A stretch of DNA of 64,000 nt, taken from contig NZ_RHHV01000012.1 of the NCBI RefSeq assembly GCF_003710905.1, forward strand, positions 248,001 through 312,000, written 5' to 3'. Source of the stretch: Brevibacillus parabrevis. Its GTDB lineage: Bacteria > Bacillota > Bacilli > Brevibacillales > Brevibacillaceae. The notes under the pieces were generated by a model that searched no databases, was not told the DNA's origin, and saw nothing but the letters and a program-made list of their open reading frames with translations. Position 1 is the first letter of the stretch. Each line of letters starts with the position of its first letter. Positions 23,164 to 30,347 of this stretch are shown one piece after another. The translations under genes were made by a program, and so were the position numbers.

Positions 23164-23586
23164 TTATTTTGGCAACGGGATTTTCAATTCGTGAATGCGC
23201 TGCCCTGATTCGGCGCTTTCTTCAAACAGGACGAGGACAGGCTCCTTCAGCTTGGAGGCGTCGAGGTTCAGGTTGATGCTGAACGTACCCCATGCTGGCC
23301 CACCCTGACTGGCGGTAACAAAACTGTCGGCCAATGTGGCGTCTCCATCTGTCACGACAAAGCGGACGGTCGCCTCGAATACGCGTGCTTCGCCTTTTAC
23401 TGTGTATTGGCCCGCTCCCGTTTTCGTCACCGATATGTTGCGAAAGGACTCGTTCTCGTATTTGCCGCCTGATTCGCCAGCAGGTTGCTCCAGGGCAGTC
23501 GCAGACGCAAACAGCGGGGAGGCGGTCATACCGACGGACGCGGCAGCCAGCAAGGACAAGACGAGAAGCTTTTGGGGAAAACGCAT
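23164..23586 (-). CDS. Secreted Gmad2 immunoglobulin-like domain protein
   Basis: 140 aa; GGAAGGGG precedes the ATG. Signal peptide at residues 1-27 with a cleavage-like 'LFASATA' end. The mature part reads 'FRNISVTKTGAGQYTVKGEARVFEATV', 'GGPAWGTFSINLNL' and 'LFEESAESGQRIHELKIPLP', the Gmad2 pattern (immunoglobulin-like domain found with GerM and other sporulation/germination proteins). Likely acts outside the membrane; partner unknown. Converges with the enoyl-CoA hydratase gene with only 3 nt between the stops. Confidence 0.8.
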   Translation of the reverse strand: MRFPQKLLVLSLLAAASVGMTASPLFASATALEQPAGESGGKYENESFRNISVTKTGAGQYTVKGEARVFEATVRFVVTDGDATLADSFVTASQGGPAWGTFSINLNLDASKLKEPVLVLFEESAESGQRIHELKIPLPK

Positions 23587-23677
23587 GATATCCCCTTCCT
23601 TTTCCAGAAGTATGTGTCGTTTTTAAGATGGCGACCTGCCAGGTGTTTTATTCTGGAAAAGCAACGGTCCCAAAGGA

Positions 23678-23710
23678 AAAAGCTTTGGCTGTCAAAGGCC
23701 AAAGCTTTTT
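23678..23710 (-). terminator. Rho-independent terminator (minus strand)
   Basis: AAAGCTTTGGC / GCCAAAGCTTT stem; on the minus strand it follows the gene at 23718-24086 and is trailed by TTTTCC, with an A-run on the other side. Confidence 0.7.
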
Positions 23711-23717
23711 TCGCTTG

Positions 23718-24086
23718 CTAGGAGCCTGTCCGAAAAATCGGCAAAGTTTCGTATGTTTGTCCCAGGACGTTTTTATGAGCGCCGCCCAGATAGCCGTCGA
23801 TCACGCTTGCATAAATGCTGCGAAAATGGCGATAAATCCGGGCGAAGTATTCGATTTCGTCGGCACTTGGCGCAGGCTTGTAAAAGGCGCGCAATACTTT
23901 TTCCGTCACAAAAACGGCCGTACGGGGATGAGCAAGCAGCAACTCGACAAGGGAGGCGAGCGATTCGAAGCTGCGGGGAGCCGGATCAGCAGTCACGAGC
24001 TGTTTGATCTCCGCTTGCAGGCCGGCTCCGCCCGTGTAGCTGCCAAATCCGGCTTTGTCGTACAGCCGCTTCACATTCTCATCCAT
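23718..24086 (-). CDS. Hypothetical protein, 122 aa
   Basis: ATG at 24086 with GTGAGGA upstream. Largely helical, soluble, no signal peptide and no cysteines. Segments such as 'RSFESLASLVELLLAHPRTAVFVTEKVLRAFY' and 'EIEYFARIYRHFRSIYASVIDGYLGG' suggest a helical bundle. No family recognised. Transcribed away from the 6S RNA gene and ended by its own terminator. Confidence 0.65.
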   Translation of the reverse strand: MDENVKRLYDKAGFGSYTGGAGLQAEIKQLVTADPAPRSFESLASLVELLLAHPRTAVFVTEKVLRAFYKPAPSADEIEYFARIYRHFRSIYASVIDGYLGGAHKNVLGQTYETLPIFRTGS

Positions 24087-24174
24087 ACACAATCCTCACT
24101 CCTTTTCGCCTGATGGGTCCAAGCTTACAAAAAGGTGTGGGAAAAGAATGGGAAACGAAAGGAAAGAAAATCCG

Positions 24175-24203
24175 TTGAGCGTGGAATGATTCTGTGGTAA
24201 AGT
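24175..24203 (+). promoter_or_regulatory. Sigma-A promoter of the 6S-like RNA
   Basis: TTGAGC - 17 nt - TAAAGT, placing a start site near 24210, just before the closing stem of the RNA. Confidence 0.65.
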
Positions 24204-24209
24204 AGTTGT

Positions 24210-24410
24210 ATCAAGATCCTGCGATGTACGTAAGGCCGTAAATGTTTCTAACCTTATACGTGTTTTTCGGGAGACGAAAATTTGTGATGGATGTCAGGCC
24301 CACCTCCCTTTTGGGGATGCATGGGAAGGCTGAAGGGCAGACCAGTCACCCACCTGTGTGAGCGCAGGTTATAGAAACATGAGGTCAACGGCAAAGCGGG
24401 GACTTGAAAG
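24210..24410 (+). ncRNA. ssrS: Probable 6S RNA
   Basis: About 200 nt, the usual 6S length, with no coding frame. A closing stem CAAGATCCTGC (24212-24222) / GCGGGGACTTG (24396-24406) pairs with one mismatch. Inside come GCCGT/ACGGC and ATGTTTCTAACC / GGTTATAGAAACAT, giving a long rod with bulges, then a terminal part with the small CCTG...CAGG hairpin. The GATGTACGT segment after the closing stem is like the conserved part of the 6S open bubble. 6S RNA binds sigma-A RNA polymerase by mimicking an open promoter. The family call rests on architecture and size, not on a database match. Confidence 0.65.
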
Positions 24411-24444
24411 CATGTAAAAGCAAAGATTTGCCGATAGCATGAAA

Positions 24445-24477
24445 AAACCACTTGGAGATTTCCAGGTGGTTTTTCTA
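24445..24477. terminator. Bidirectional terminator
   Basis: AACCACTTGG-AGATTT-CCAGGTGGTT with A-run before and T-run after; serves the 6S-like RNA (plus) and the Gln/Gly-rich gene (minus). Confidence 0.85.
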
Positions 24478-24518
24478 TGTCTTCTGTTGTCGACGAAACG
24501 ATTTTCGCAGCATGGCGA

Positions 24519-25019
24519 TCAATGAGTCGTTCTGTTTTGTTTGCCGGAACCGTGTCCCTGGCCTTGGTTTTGTCTGCGGCTCGACGAATCTTGTCCGTCT
24601 TGCTGATCGTTGTTGTTGACAATCGTCAAGCTTTGCTCCAGGGATTGAGAATCTTGAGCGTCCTGAAGGATTTGGTACATTTGCAGGAAGTTTGCTTTCT
24701 GGCCTTCGGGTATGCCTTTAATGCGCACGGTCAGTTCCTGTGGCCCGCCTTGCTGCCCTTGACCTTGCCCCTGCCCCTGGCTTTGCCCGCCCTGGCCGCT
24801 AGTGGAGCTTCCTTCCCCGGAGCTGGGCTGTTCGTCCAGAAAGCTGAGGAACATGGAGTCGCTATCTTGAAAATCCTGTCCACCGCCGCTTTGCGAATGC
24901 TGGTCGCCGCCACCGTTTTGTCCGCCACCACCGCCGCTGCCGCCTTGTCCACCGTTTTGCTGCTCAAACAATACGCTGAATTCGTTTAGATCAGTCTGGA
25001 TGATGCCAATGACGTTCAT
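24519..25019 (-). CDS. Gln/Gly/Ser-rich low-complexity protein
   Basis: 166 aa with GGAAGGAGG before the ATG. A short ordered start 'MNVIGIIQTDLNEFSVLFEQ' is followed by Gly/Gln/Ser/Asn-rich tracts (GGSGGGGGQNGGG; QGQGQGQGQQGG), a middle ordered piece 'ELTVRIKGIPEGQKANFLQMYQILQD', and a basic tail. No signal peptide, so it is probably cytoplasmic, or it is packaged in the spore. No family known. It sits between rqcH and the 6S-like RNA. Confidence 0.65.
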   Translation of the reverse strand: MNVIGIIQTDLNEFSVLFEQQNGGQGGSGGGGGQNGGGDQHSQSGGGQDFQDSDSMFLSFLDEQPSSGEGSSTSGQGGQSQGQGQGQGQQGGPQELTVRIKGIPEGQKANFLQMYQILQDAQDSQSLEQSLTIVNNNDQQDGQDSSSRRQNQGQGHGSGKQNRTTH

Positions 25020-25079
25020 CCTGATCCTCCTTCCAAAGTTGAAACCACGAAGATATGCTTCTTTGCTCTTAGTATGAGC

Positions 25080-26819
25080 TTAGCGGGTTTCGCTATGCGT
25101 GGAGGAAGCGTTCGCTTTCAACTGGCGGACGAGGGCTTCGTCCGGTGTGACGTACAAGGTGCGCTGTTGCTCGTAAATGACAAAGCCCGGCTTGGCGCCG
25201 CTCGGTTTTTTGACGTGCTTGATCAAGGTGTAGTCGACAGGAATTTGGCTGCCTTCTTTGGCGCGACTGAAATAGGCGGCCAGATTTGCCGCTTCCAGCA
25301 ACGTTTGCTCGGAGTATTCCCGGGAGCGGATGACGACGTGAGAGCCGGGAATGTCCTTCGTATGCAGCCATGTCTCATGCGAAGCGGCCAGCTTGTTCGT
25401 CAAAAATTCGTTTTGCTTGTTGTTTTTTCCGACCAAAATTTCCGTTCCGTCTGTGGACACGTACGTTTCCAGCTCAGGGCGCGTATCTTTTTTCTTGCGC
25501 GGCCCGCGCTTTTTCCGATCGCGCATGTAGCCTTGCTCGACAAGCTCGTCGCGAATTTCTTCGGCTTCCTTTAGGCTGGCGTGCCCAAGCTGAACCAAAA
25601 GGCCGTCCAGGTAAAGAATTTCCGCTTTGGCCTGCTCGATTTGTTCACTGACGATTTGCAGGCTGTTTTTTGCCTTGTTGTAGCGCTTGTAGTACGCTTG
25701 CAGATTTTCGGACGGCGTCTTCAGCGGATCGAGCGGAATCGTGATGGTTCCGCCCGCTTCGTCGTACCAGTTGACCGTGACCAGCTCGGTGTCGCCGCGC
25801 TTCATTTGATGCATGTTGGCGGTAATCAGCTCGCCGAACAGGCGGAATTGGTCGGCGTCGTGCGCCTCCTGCAACGTTTGCTCCAGCTTTTCGATTTTCT
25901 TTTCATTTTTGTTGCGTTCACCAGTCACGAAGCGAATCAAGTCGTGGGCGCGCTGCTTGACCGTATCGCGCAGAGCTTTGCCTTCGTAGTACGCCTGCAA
26001 GCATGTCTGCACGGATGGGTACGGCGTTGTCGCGCCCGAGGCGAGGTGCGTCAGCTCGATTACGTGGAAGTAGGCTTTGCCAGCGTGTTCCACGATGGAA
26101 GGAGCGTATGCGTGCGCCTTGACTGCTTCCATGACCGCAGAAAAAGCTTCCCACAGCGTTTCCCGATTTGCCAGCTTCGCTCTGTGCACGATCTCTTTTG
26201 CCAAAAGCGGGCTGATTCCCGTATAGCCGTCGACGATCTGCTTGTCCAGGCGTCCGCTGTTCCAATCGATGGAGGAAATGAACTCTTGCTCGGTCGCAGC
26301 CAACGGGTCGCGCTTGTCTTGGCTCGGCGGGGAGACGTACGTCCTGCCGGGTGTGACCTGCCTGTACTGGCTGATCGCCAAGGTGACGTGCATCGCGCTG
26401 TCCAGAATCGTCCCGGTAGCCGGATCGATGAGAATGATGTTGCTGTGCTTGCCCATGATTTCCATGATAATGCGGCGGGTCGCCGTATCTCCCAGCTCGT
26501 CGCGGGTGCGGACGTCGATGTGGATGATCCGTTCCATGCCGATCTGCTCGATGGACTCGATTACGCCGCCTTCGCAATGCTTCCGCAGCAGCATGCAAAA
26601 CATCGGGGCTTCCAGCGGATTTGTAAATTCTTCTGTCGTAATGTGAATCCGCGGGTACGTCGGGTTTGCCGAGAGCAGGAGCTTGACCGTTTCCCCCGGT
26701 GTCCGCACCTGCATGACAATATCGCTATGATGCGGTTGATGAATTTTGGAAATGCGTCCGCCGATACATTTATGTAATTCCCGTGTCAAGGCACGGGTCA
26801 CTACGCCGTCAAATGCCAC
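25080..26819 (-). CDS. rqcH: RqcH/Rqc2 homologue (NFACT protein), ribosome-associated quality control
   Basis: 579 aa, full-length. NFACT-N at the N-terminus ('FDGVVTRALTRELHKCIGGRISKIHQPH'), helix-hairpin-helix and coiled-coil middle (~280-430), and the C-terminal NFACT-R domain with 'WLHTKDIPGSHVVIRS' and 'VKKPSGAKPGFVIYEQ'. In B. subtilis RqcH recruits tRNA-Ala to stalled 50S-nascent chain complexes to add alanine tails; older annotations call it a fibronectin-binding protein. The conserved Asp-Arg pair in NFACT-N is Glu-Arg here (residues ~96-97, 'IGMERII'). Divergent from the yicC-remA-gmk block, as in B. subtilis (yloA/yloC). Confidence 0.94.
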   Translation of the reverse strand: MAFDGVVTRALTRELHKCIGGRISKIHQPHHSDIVMQVRTPGETVKLLLSANPTYPRIHITTEEFTNPLEAPMFCMLLRKHCEGGVIESIEQIGMERIIHIDVRTRDELGDTATRRIIMEIMGKHSNIILIDPATGTILDSAMHVTLAISQYRQVTPGRTYVSPPSQDKRDPLAATEQEFISSIDWNSGRLDKQIVDGYTGISPLLAKEIVHRAKLANRETLWEAFSAVMEAVKAHAYAPSIVEHAGKAYFHVIELTHLASGATTPYPSVQTCLQAYYEGKALRDTVKQRAHDLIRFVTGERNKNEKKIEKLEQTLQEAHDADQFRLFGELITANMHQMKRGDTELVTVNWYDEAGGTITIPLDPLKTPSENLQAYYKRYNKAKNSLQIVSEQIEQAKAEILYLDGLLVQLGHASLKEAEEIRDELVEQGYMRDRKKRGPRKKKDTRPELETYVSTDGTEILVGKNNKQNEFLTNKLAASHETWLHTKDIPGSHVVIRSREYSEQTLLEAANLAAYFSRAKEGSQIPVDYTLIKHVKKPSGAKPGFVIYEQQRTLYVTPDEALVRQLKANASSTHSETR

Positions 26820-27005
26820 TATAGCTCACCTCTATCCTAAAAAATGCCGAGAAGGAAAAACGAATGGAAAAATGTTTGCCAGTCACAGTGTAGCATAAAG
26901 CGGGAGAGGGAGGAATCTTGTTGTCGCCTTGCGCCTTCGGTTGACACTGCCAAGAGTTGTCTCCTATAATAAATTAACGATTTTGCGTCTGTGGAAGTGA
27001 AAATG

Positions 27006-27890
27006 ATGGTTAGAAGCATGACAGGTTATGGACGGCAAGAGGATAGCAGGGGAACTGCGCGTTTGACTGTGGAGATTCGCGCCGTCAATCATCGGTATTC
27101 CGAGATACAGGTACGACTGCCAAAAGCTTGGAGCATGCTGGAGGATCAGGTGCGCAAGCTGGTGAGCCAGTACGTCCGAAGAGGCCGTGTCGATGTGACC
27201 ATCGCGATCGACGGAAAAAGCCAGGCGGCTTCTGCTATCGATATTGACTGGCAGATGGCCGAACAGCTTGTTTCGTTGTCGCGCACGATGGCTGAGCGCT
27301 TTTCACTGGAAAGTCCGCTTGGCGTCAAGGAGCTTTTGCTCTTCCCTGGCGTGATACATACAAAAGAAACGGCAGACGACCATGACGAAGTAGCCGAATG
27401 GCTGCTGGATCAGGTACGAACTGCGGCGATCGACTTGCTTTCCATGAAAGAGGCGGAAGGCAAGCAACTGTACGCTGATTTATCCAGTCGGCTCGCACAG
27501 ATTCAAGCGTGGGTAGCGGAGCTTCAACAGTTGGCTCCTATGGGGATCGAGGAACATCGAACCCGCCTGCAGCAGCGTCTGGGGGAGTGGGCCAGCCAGG
27601 TTCCGTTTGAACTGGACCTTGCGCGTGTGGCTCAAGAGGTTGCCTTTTTCGCTGACAAGAGCGATATCAGCGAGGAGATTACCCGCCTGGAAAGTCATTG
27701 TCTCCAGTTTGCAAAGCAATTGACGGCAAGCGAAGCGATCGGGCGAAAGCTTGATTTTTTGCTCCAGGAAATGAACCGGGAAGCGAATACGATTGCTTCC
27801 AAGGCGAATTACTTGCCAATCGCGCACCTCGCTGTCGAGATCAAGACCGAGCTGGAGAAAATGAGAGAGCAAGTACAGAATGTCGAGTAG
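27006..27890 (+). CDS. YicC/YloC family endoribonuclease
   Basis: 294 aa; start chosen at the ATG at 27006 giving 'MVRSMTGYGRQ', the invariant family N-terminus, with GGAAGTG upstream. C-terminal DUF1732 'REANTIASKANYLPIAHLAVEIKTELEKMREQVQNVE' is intact. YicC proteins are endoribonucleases taking part in RNA turnover in E. coli and Bacillus. First gene of the conserved block followed by remA and gmk. Confidence 0.92.
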   Translation: MVRSMTGYGRQEDSRGTARLTVEIRAVNHRYSEIQVRLPKAWSMLEDQVRKLVSQYVRRGRVDVTIAIDGKSQAASAIDIDWQMAEQLVSLSRTMAERFSLESPLGVKELLLFPGVIHTKETADDHDEVAEWLLDQVRTAAIDLLSMKEAEGKQLYADLSSRLAQIQAWVAELQQLAPMGIEEHRTRLQQRLGEWASQVPFELDLARVAQEVAFFADKSDISEEITRLESHCLQFAKQLTASEAIGRKLDFLLQEMNREANTIASKANYLPIAHLAVEIKTELEKMREQVQNVE

Positions 27891-27914
27891 CATGAAAGGA
27901 TGGGCTGGGCCGTT

Positions 27915-28175
27915 ATGGCAATCAAGCTAATCAATATCGGGTTTGGCAATATTGTGAATGCCAACCGTATCATTTCCATTGTAAGTCCGGAATCTGCCCC
28001 AATCAAACGGATCATCCAGGAAGCGCGTGATCGCAATATGCTGGTGGATGCAACGTATGGGCGCCGGACGCGCGCTGTGATTATTACGGATAGCGATCAC
28101 GTCATTTTGTCGGCGGTGCAGCCGGAAACGGTGGCGCAGCGACTGACGACGAAGGATGACGAATCGGACGAATAA
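27915..28175 (+). CDS. remA: Extracellular matrix regulator RemA
   Basis: 86 aa from the ATG at 27915. '[29 protein letters not shown]' and '[28 protein letters not shown]' match RemA (YlzA) over its whole length. In B. subtilis it is a DNA-binding activator of matrix operons and osmoprotection genes. Sits between yicC and gmk as in B. subtilis, 24 nt after yicC. Confidence 0.95.
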   Translation: MAIKLINIGFGNIVNANRIISIVSPESAPIKRIIQEARDRNMLVDATYGRRTRAVIITDSDHVILSAVQPETVAQRLTTKDDESDE

Positions 28176-28191
28176 AGTAGGAGTGTACACA

Positions 28192-28812
28192 ATGAGCATG
28201 GTTGATCGCGGTCTCCTTTTGATTCTCTCCGGACCTGCGGGAGTGGGCAAAGGCACGGTATGCAAGGCGCTTCGGGAAAGAATGCCCGAGCTGGTGTATT
28301 CCGTCTCGGCTACCACACGTTCTCCGCGCCCGGGCGAGGTGGAAGGAGTCAATTACTTTTTCAAGACACAGGAAGAGTTCAAGCAAATGATTGAGCAAGA
28401 CGCTCTTCTGGAGTGGGCAGAATACGTAGGGAACTTCTACGGCACGCCCCGCCAATTCGTGGATGAGATGCTGGACGAAGGACGCGATGTCATTCTGGAG
28501 ATCGAAGTCCAGGGCGCGCTGCAAGTGAAGGAAAGCTTTCCGCAAGGGACGTTCCTGTTCCTCGCTCCGCCTGATTTGCACGAGCTGGAAAACCGGATCG
28601 TAGGACGGGGCACGGAGACAGAGGATGTTATCCGCAAGCGGATGGAAGTAGCCCGCGCGGAAATCGAGCTGATGGATCATTACGATTACGTCGTGGTCAA
28701 TGATGTTATCGAGTCTGCCTGCGATCGCATTCAGGCTATTATTACAGCCGAGCATCTGAAAAAAGATCGCCAGGTTCACAAATATCGCAAATGGTTAAAG
28801 GAGGTTGAATAG
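28192..28812 (+). CDS. gmk: Guanylate kinase
   Basis: 206 aa from the ATG at 28192 (TAGGAGTG upstream). P-loop '[14 protein letters not shown]' at ~12-25, GMP-binding '[21 protein letters not shown]' order at ~37-57, and '[13 protein letters not shown]'. Phosphorylates GMP to GDP. 16 nt after remA; its end carries the ribosome binding site of rpoZ. Confidence 0.97.
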   Translation: MSMVDRGLLLILSGPAGVGKGTVCKALRERMPELVYSVSATTRSPRPGEVEGVNYFFKTQEEFKQMIEQDALLEWAEYVGNFYGTPRQFVDEMLDEGRDVILEIEVQGALQVKESFPQGTFLFLAPPDLHELENRIVGRGTETEDVIRKRMEVARAEIELMDHYDYVVVNDVIESACDRIQAIITAEHLKKDRQVHKYRKWLKEVE

Positions 28813-28815
28813 ATC

Positions 28816-29022
28816 ATGTTGTATCCATCTATTGACGAATTGACTGCGAAAGCAGAAAGCAAGTACATTTTGGTGACTGTCGCTTCCAAACGCGCGCGCC
28901 AATTGCGCGAAAACAGCGAAATGCAGGTAGTCAGACCAAAATCCAAAAAGTTTGTAGGCGTGGCTCTCGAAGAGTTTATCTCCGACGAACTGGTGCACGA
29001 GTTTTTGGACGGACGTAAATAA
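28816..29022 (+). CDS. rpoZ: RNA polymerase omega subunit
   Basis: 68 aa; AAAGGAGG lies inside the end of gmk. '[30 protein letters not shown]' is the conserved omega N-terminal helix pair. Stabilises the beta' subunit of RNA polymerase. A terminator follows, so coaBC needs read-through or its own promoter. Confidence 0.96.
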   Translation: MLYPSIDELTAKAESKYILVTVASKRARQLRENSEMQVVRPKSKKFVGVALEEFISDELVHEFLDGRK

Positions 29023-29037
29023 GAGCTTACCTTTAAA

Positions 29038-29064
29038 AACAACCTCCAAGCAGGTTGTTTTTTT
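29038..29064 (+). terminator. Rho-independent terminator after rpoZ
   Basis: AACAACCT-CCAAGC-AGGTTGTT followed by TTTTT, between rpoZ and coaBC. Confidence 0.85.
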
Positions 29065-29093
29065 CGGATAGGGAAGAAGAGGGGGAGTTGCAG

Positions 29094-30347
29094 ATGATGA
29101 ATACGCTCTCGGGAAAACGAATCGTGCTCGGAGTCTGTGGCGGCATTGCGGCTTACAAGGCGGCGGCGCTGACAAGCAAGCTGACACAGGCAGGGGCACA
29201 AGTGCATGTCATTTTGACGGAAAACGCCTTGAAATTCGTTCAGCCGCTGACATTTCAAGCTTTGTCGCATCTGCCGGTCTACACCGATACGTTTACGGAG
29301 CCAGACCCGCACGTCATCAGCCACATTGAGCTGGCGGACAAGGCTGACCTCGTGCTGATCGCTCCTGCCACGGCCAATGTGATCGGCAAAATCGCGAACG
29401 GAATCGCAGATGACATGCTGACGACGACCTTGCTTGCAACCAAGGCCCCGGTGATGGTCGCACCCGCGATGAATGTCAATATGTATCACCATCCGGCGGT
29501 CGCGGCGAATATGGAAAAGCTCGCGTCTTTCGGCTATCGGTTCGTGGAGCCGGGGGTAGGCTTGCTGGCGTGCGGCTGGATCGGCAAAGGGCGTCTCGCT
29601 GAACCGGAGGAAATCGTCGAAGCGGTTCAACGCTTTTTTGCCCAAGCGGACGATCAAGCAGGAGCGGCGATCAAGCAGGACTTGCTGGACAAGCACGTAC
29701 TGGTGACAGCAGGGCCAACCCGGGAAAAAATCGATCCGGTTCGCTACATTACCAACCACGCCTCCGGGAAAATGGGCTATGCCATTGCCGAAGCTGCGCG
29801 CGACCGGGGAGCGAAAGTGACGCTGATCAGCGGGCCGACTTCGCTTGCCCGTCCCGCTGGTGTCGAGTTCGTAGCGGTAGAATCGGTACAGGAGATGTTC
29901 GACGCGGTCATGGAGCATCTGCCGCAAAGCGATATCGTCGTGAAGTCGGCGGCTGTATCCGATTACCGTCCGAAAACGGTGCAGGAGCATAAAATGAAAA
30001 AGGGCGACGGTCCGTTTGTCTTGGAGCTGGACAAAGCGCCGGATATTTTGAAGACGATCGGCGAACGCAAAACGAAGCAGTTCGTGGTCGGGTTTGCTGC
30101 CGAGACGCAAGATGTCCTGCTGCATGCGCAGTCCAAACTCGAACGCAAAAATCTCGACATGATCGTGGCCAACAATGTCCTGCTGGAAGGGGCAGGAATG
30201 GGAAGCGACACGAATATCGTCACCCTTTTGACGCGGGAAGGCGAGCAAGTGGCGCTGGATAAACTGAGCAAGCGGGCGGTAGCTGACAAACTGTTTGATG
30301 CCGTGCTGTTGAAGCTGCAGCATAAGCCGCTGTCGGAGCTGTCATGA
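29094..30347 (+). CDS. coaBC: Bifunctional phosphopantothenoylcysteine decarboxylase / phosphopantothenate-cysteine ligase
   Basis: 417 aa from the ATG at 29094 (AGAGGGGG upstream). N-terminal CoaC flavoprotein half ('VLGVCGGIAAYKAAAL', 'APAMNVNMYHHPA' with catalytic Asn/His region) and C-terminal CoaB half ('VTAGPTREKIDPVRYITNHASGKMGYAIAEAA', 'VKSAAVSDYRP'). Makes 4'-phosphopantetheine in CoA synthesis. Its stop overlaps the priA start (ATGA). Confidence 0.96.
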   Translation: MMNTLSGKRIVLGVCGGIAAYKAAALTSKLTQAGAQVHVILTENALKFVQPLTFQALSHLPVYTDTFTEPDPHVISHIELADKADLVLIAPATANVIGKIANGIADDMLTTTLLATKAPVMVAPAMNVNMYHHPAVAANMEKLASFGYRFVEPGVGLLACGWIGKGRLAEPEEIVEAVQRFFAQADDQAGAAIKQDLLDKHVLVTAGPTREKIDPVRYITNHASGKMGYAIAEAARDRGAKVTLISGPTSLARPAGVEFVAVESVQEMFDAVMEHLPQSDIVVKSAAVSDYRPKTVQEHKMKKGDGPFVLELDKAPDILKTIGERKTKQFVVGFAAETQDVLLHAQSKLERKNLDMIVANNVLLEGAGMGSDTNIVTLLTREGEQVALDKLSKRAVADKLFDAVLLKLQHKPLSELS

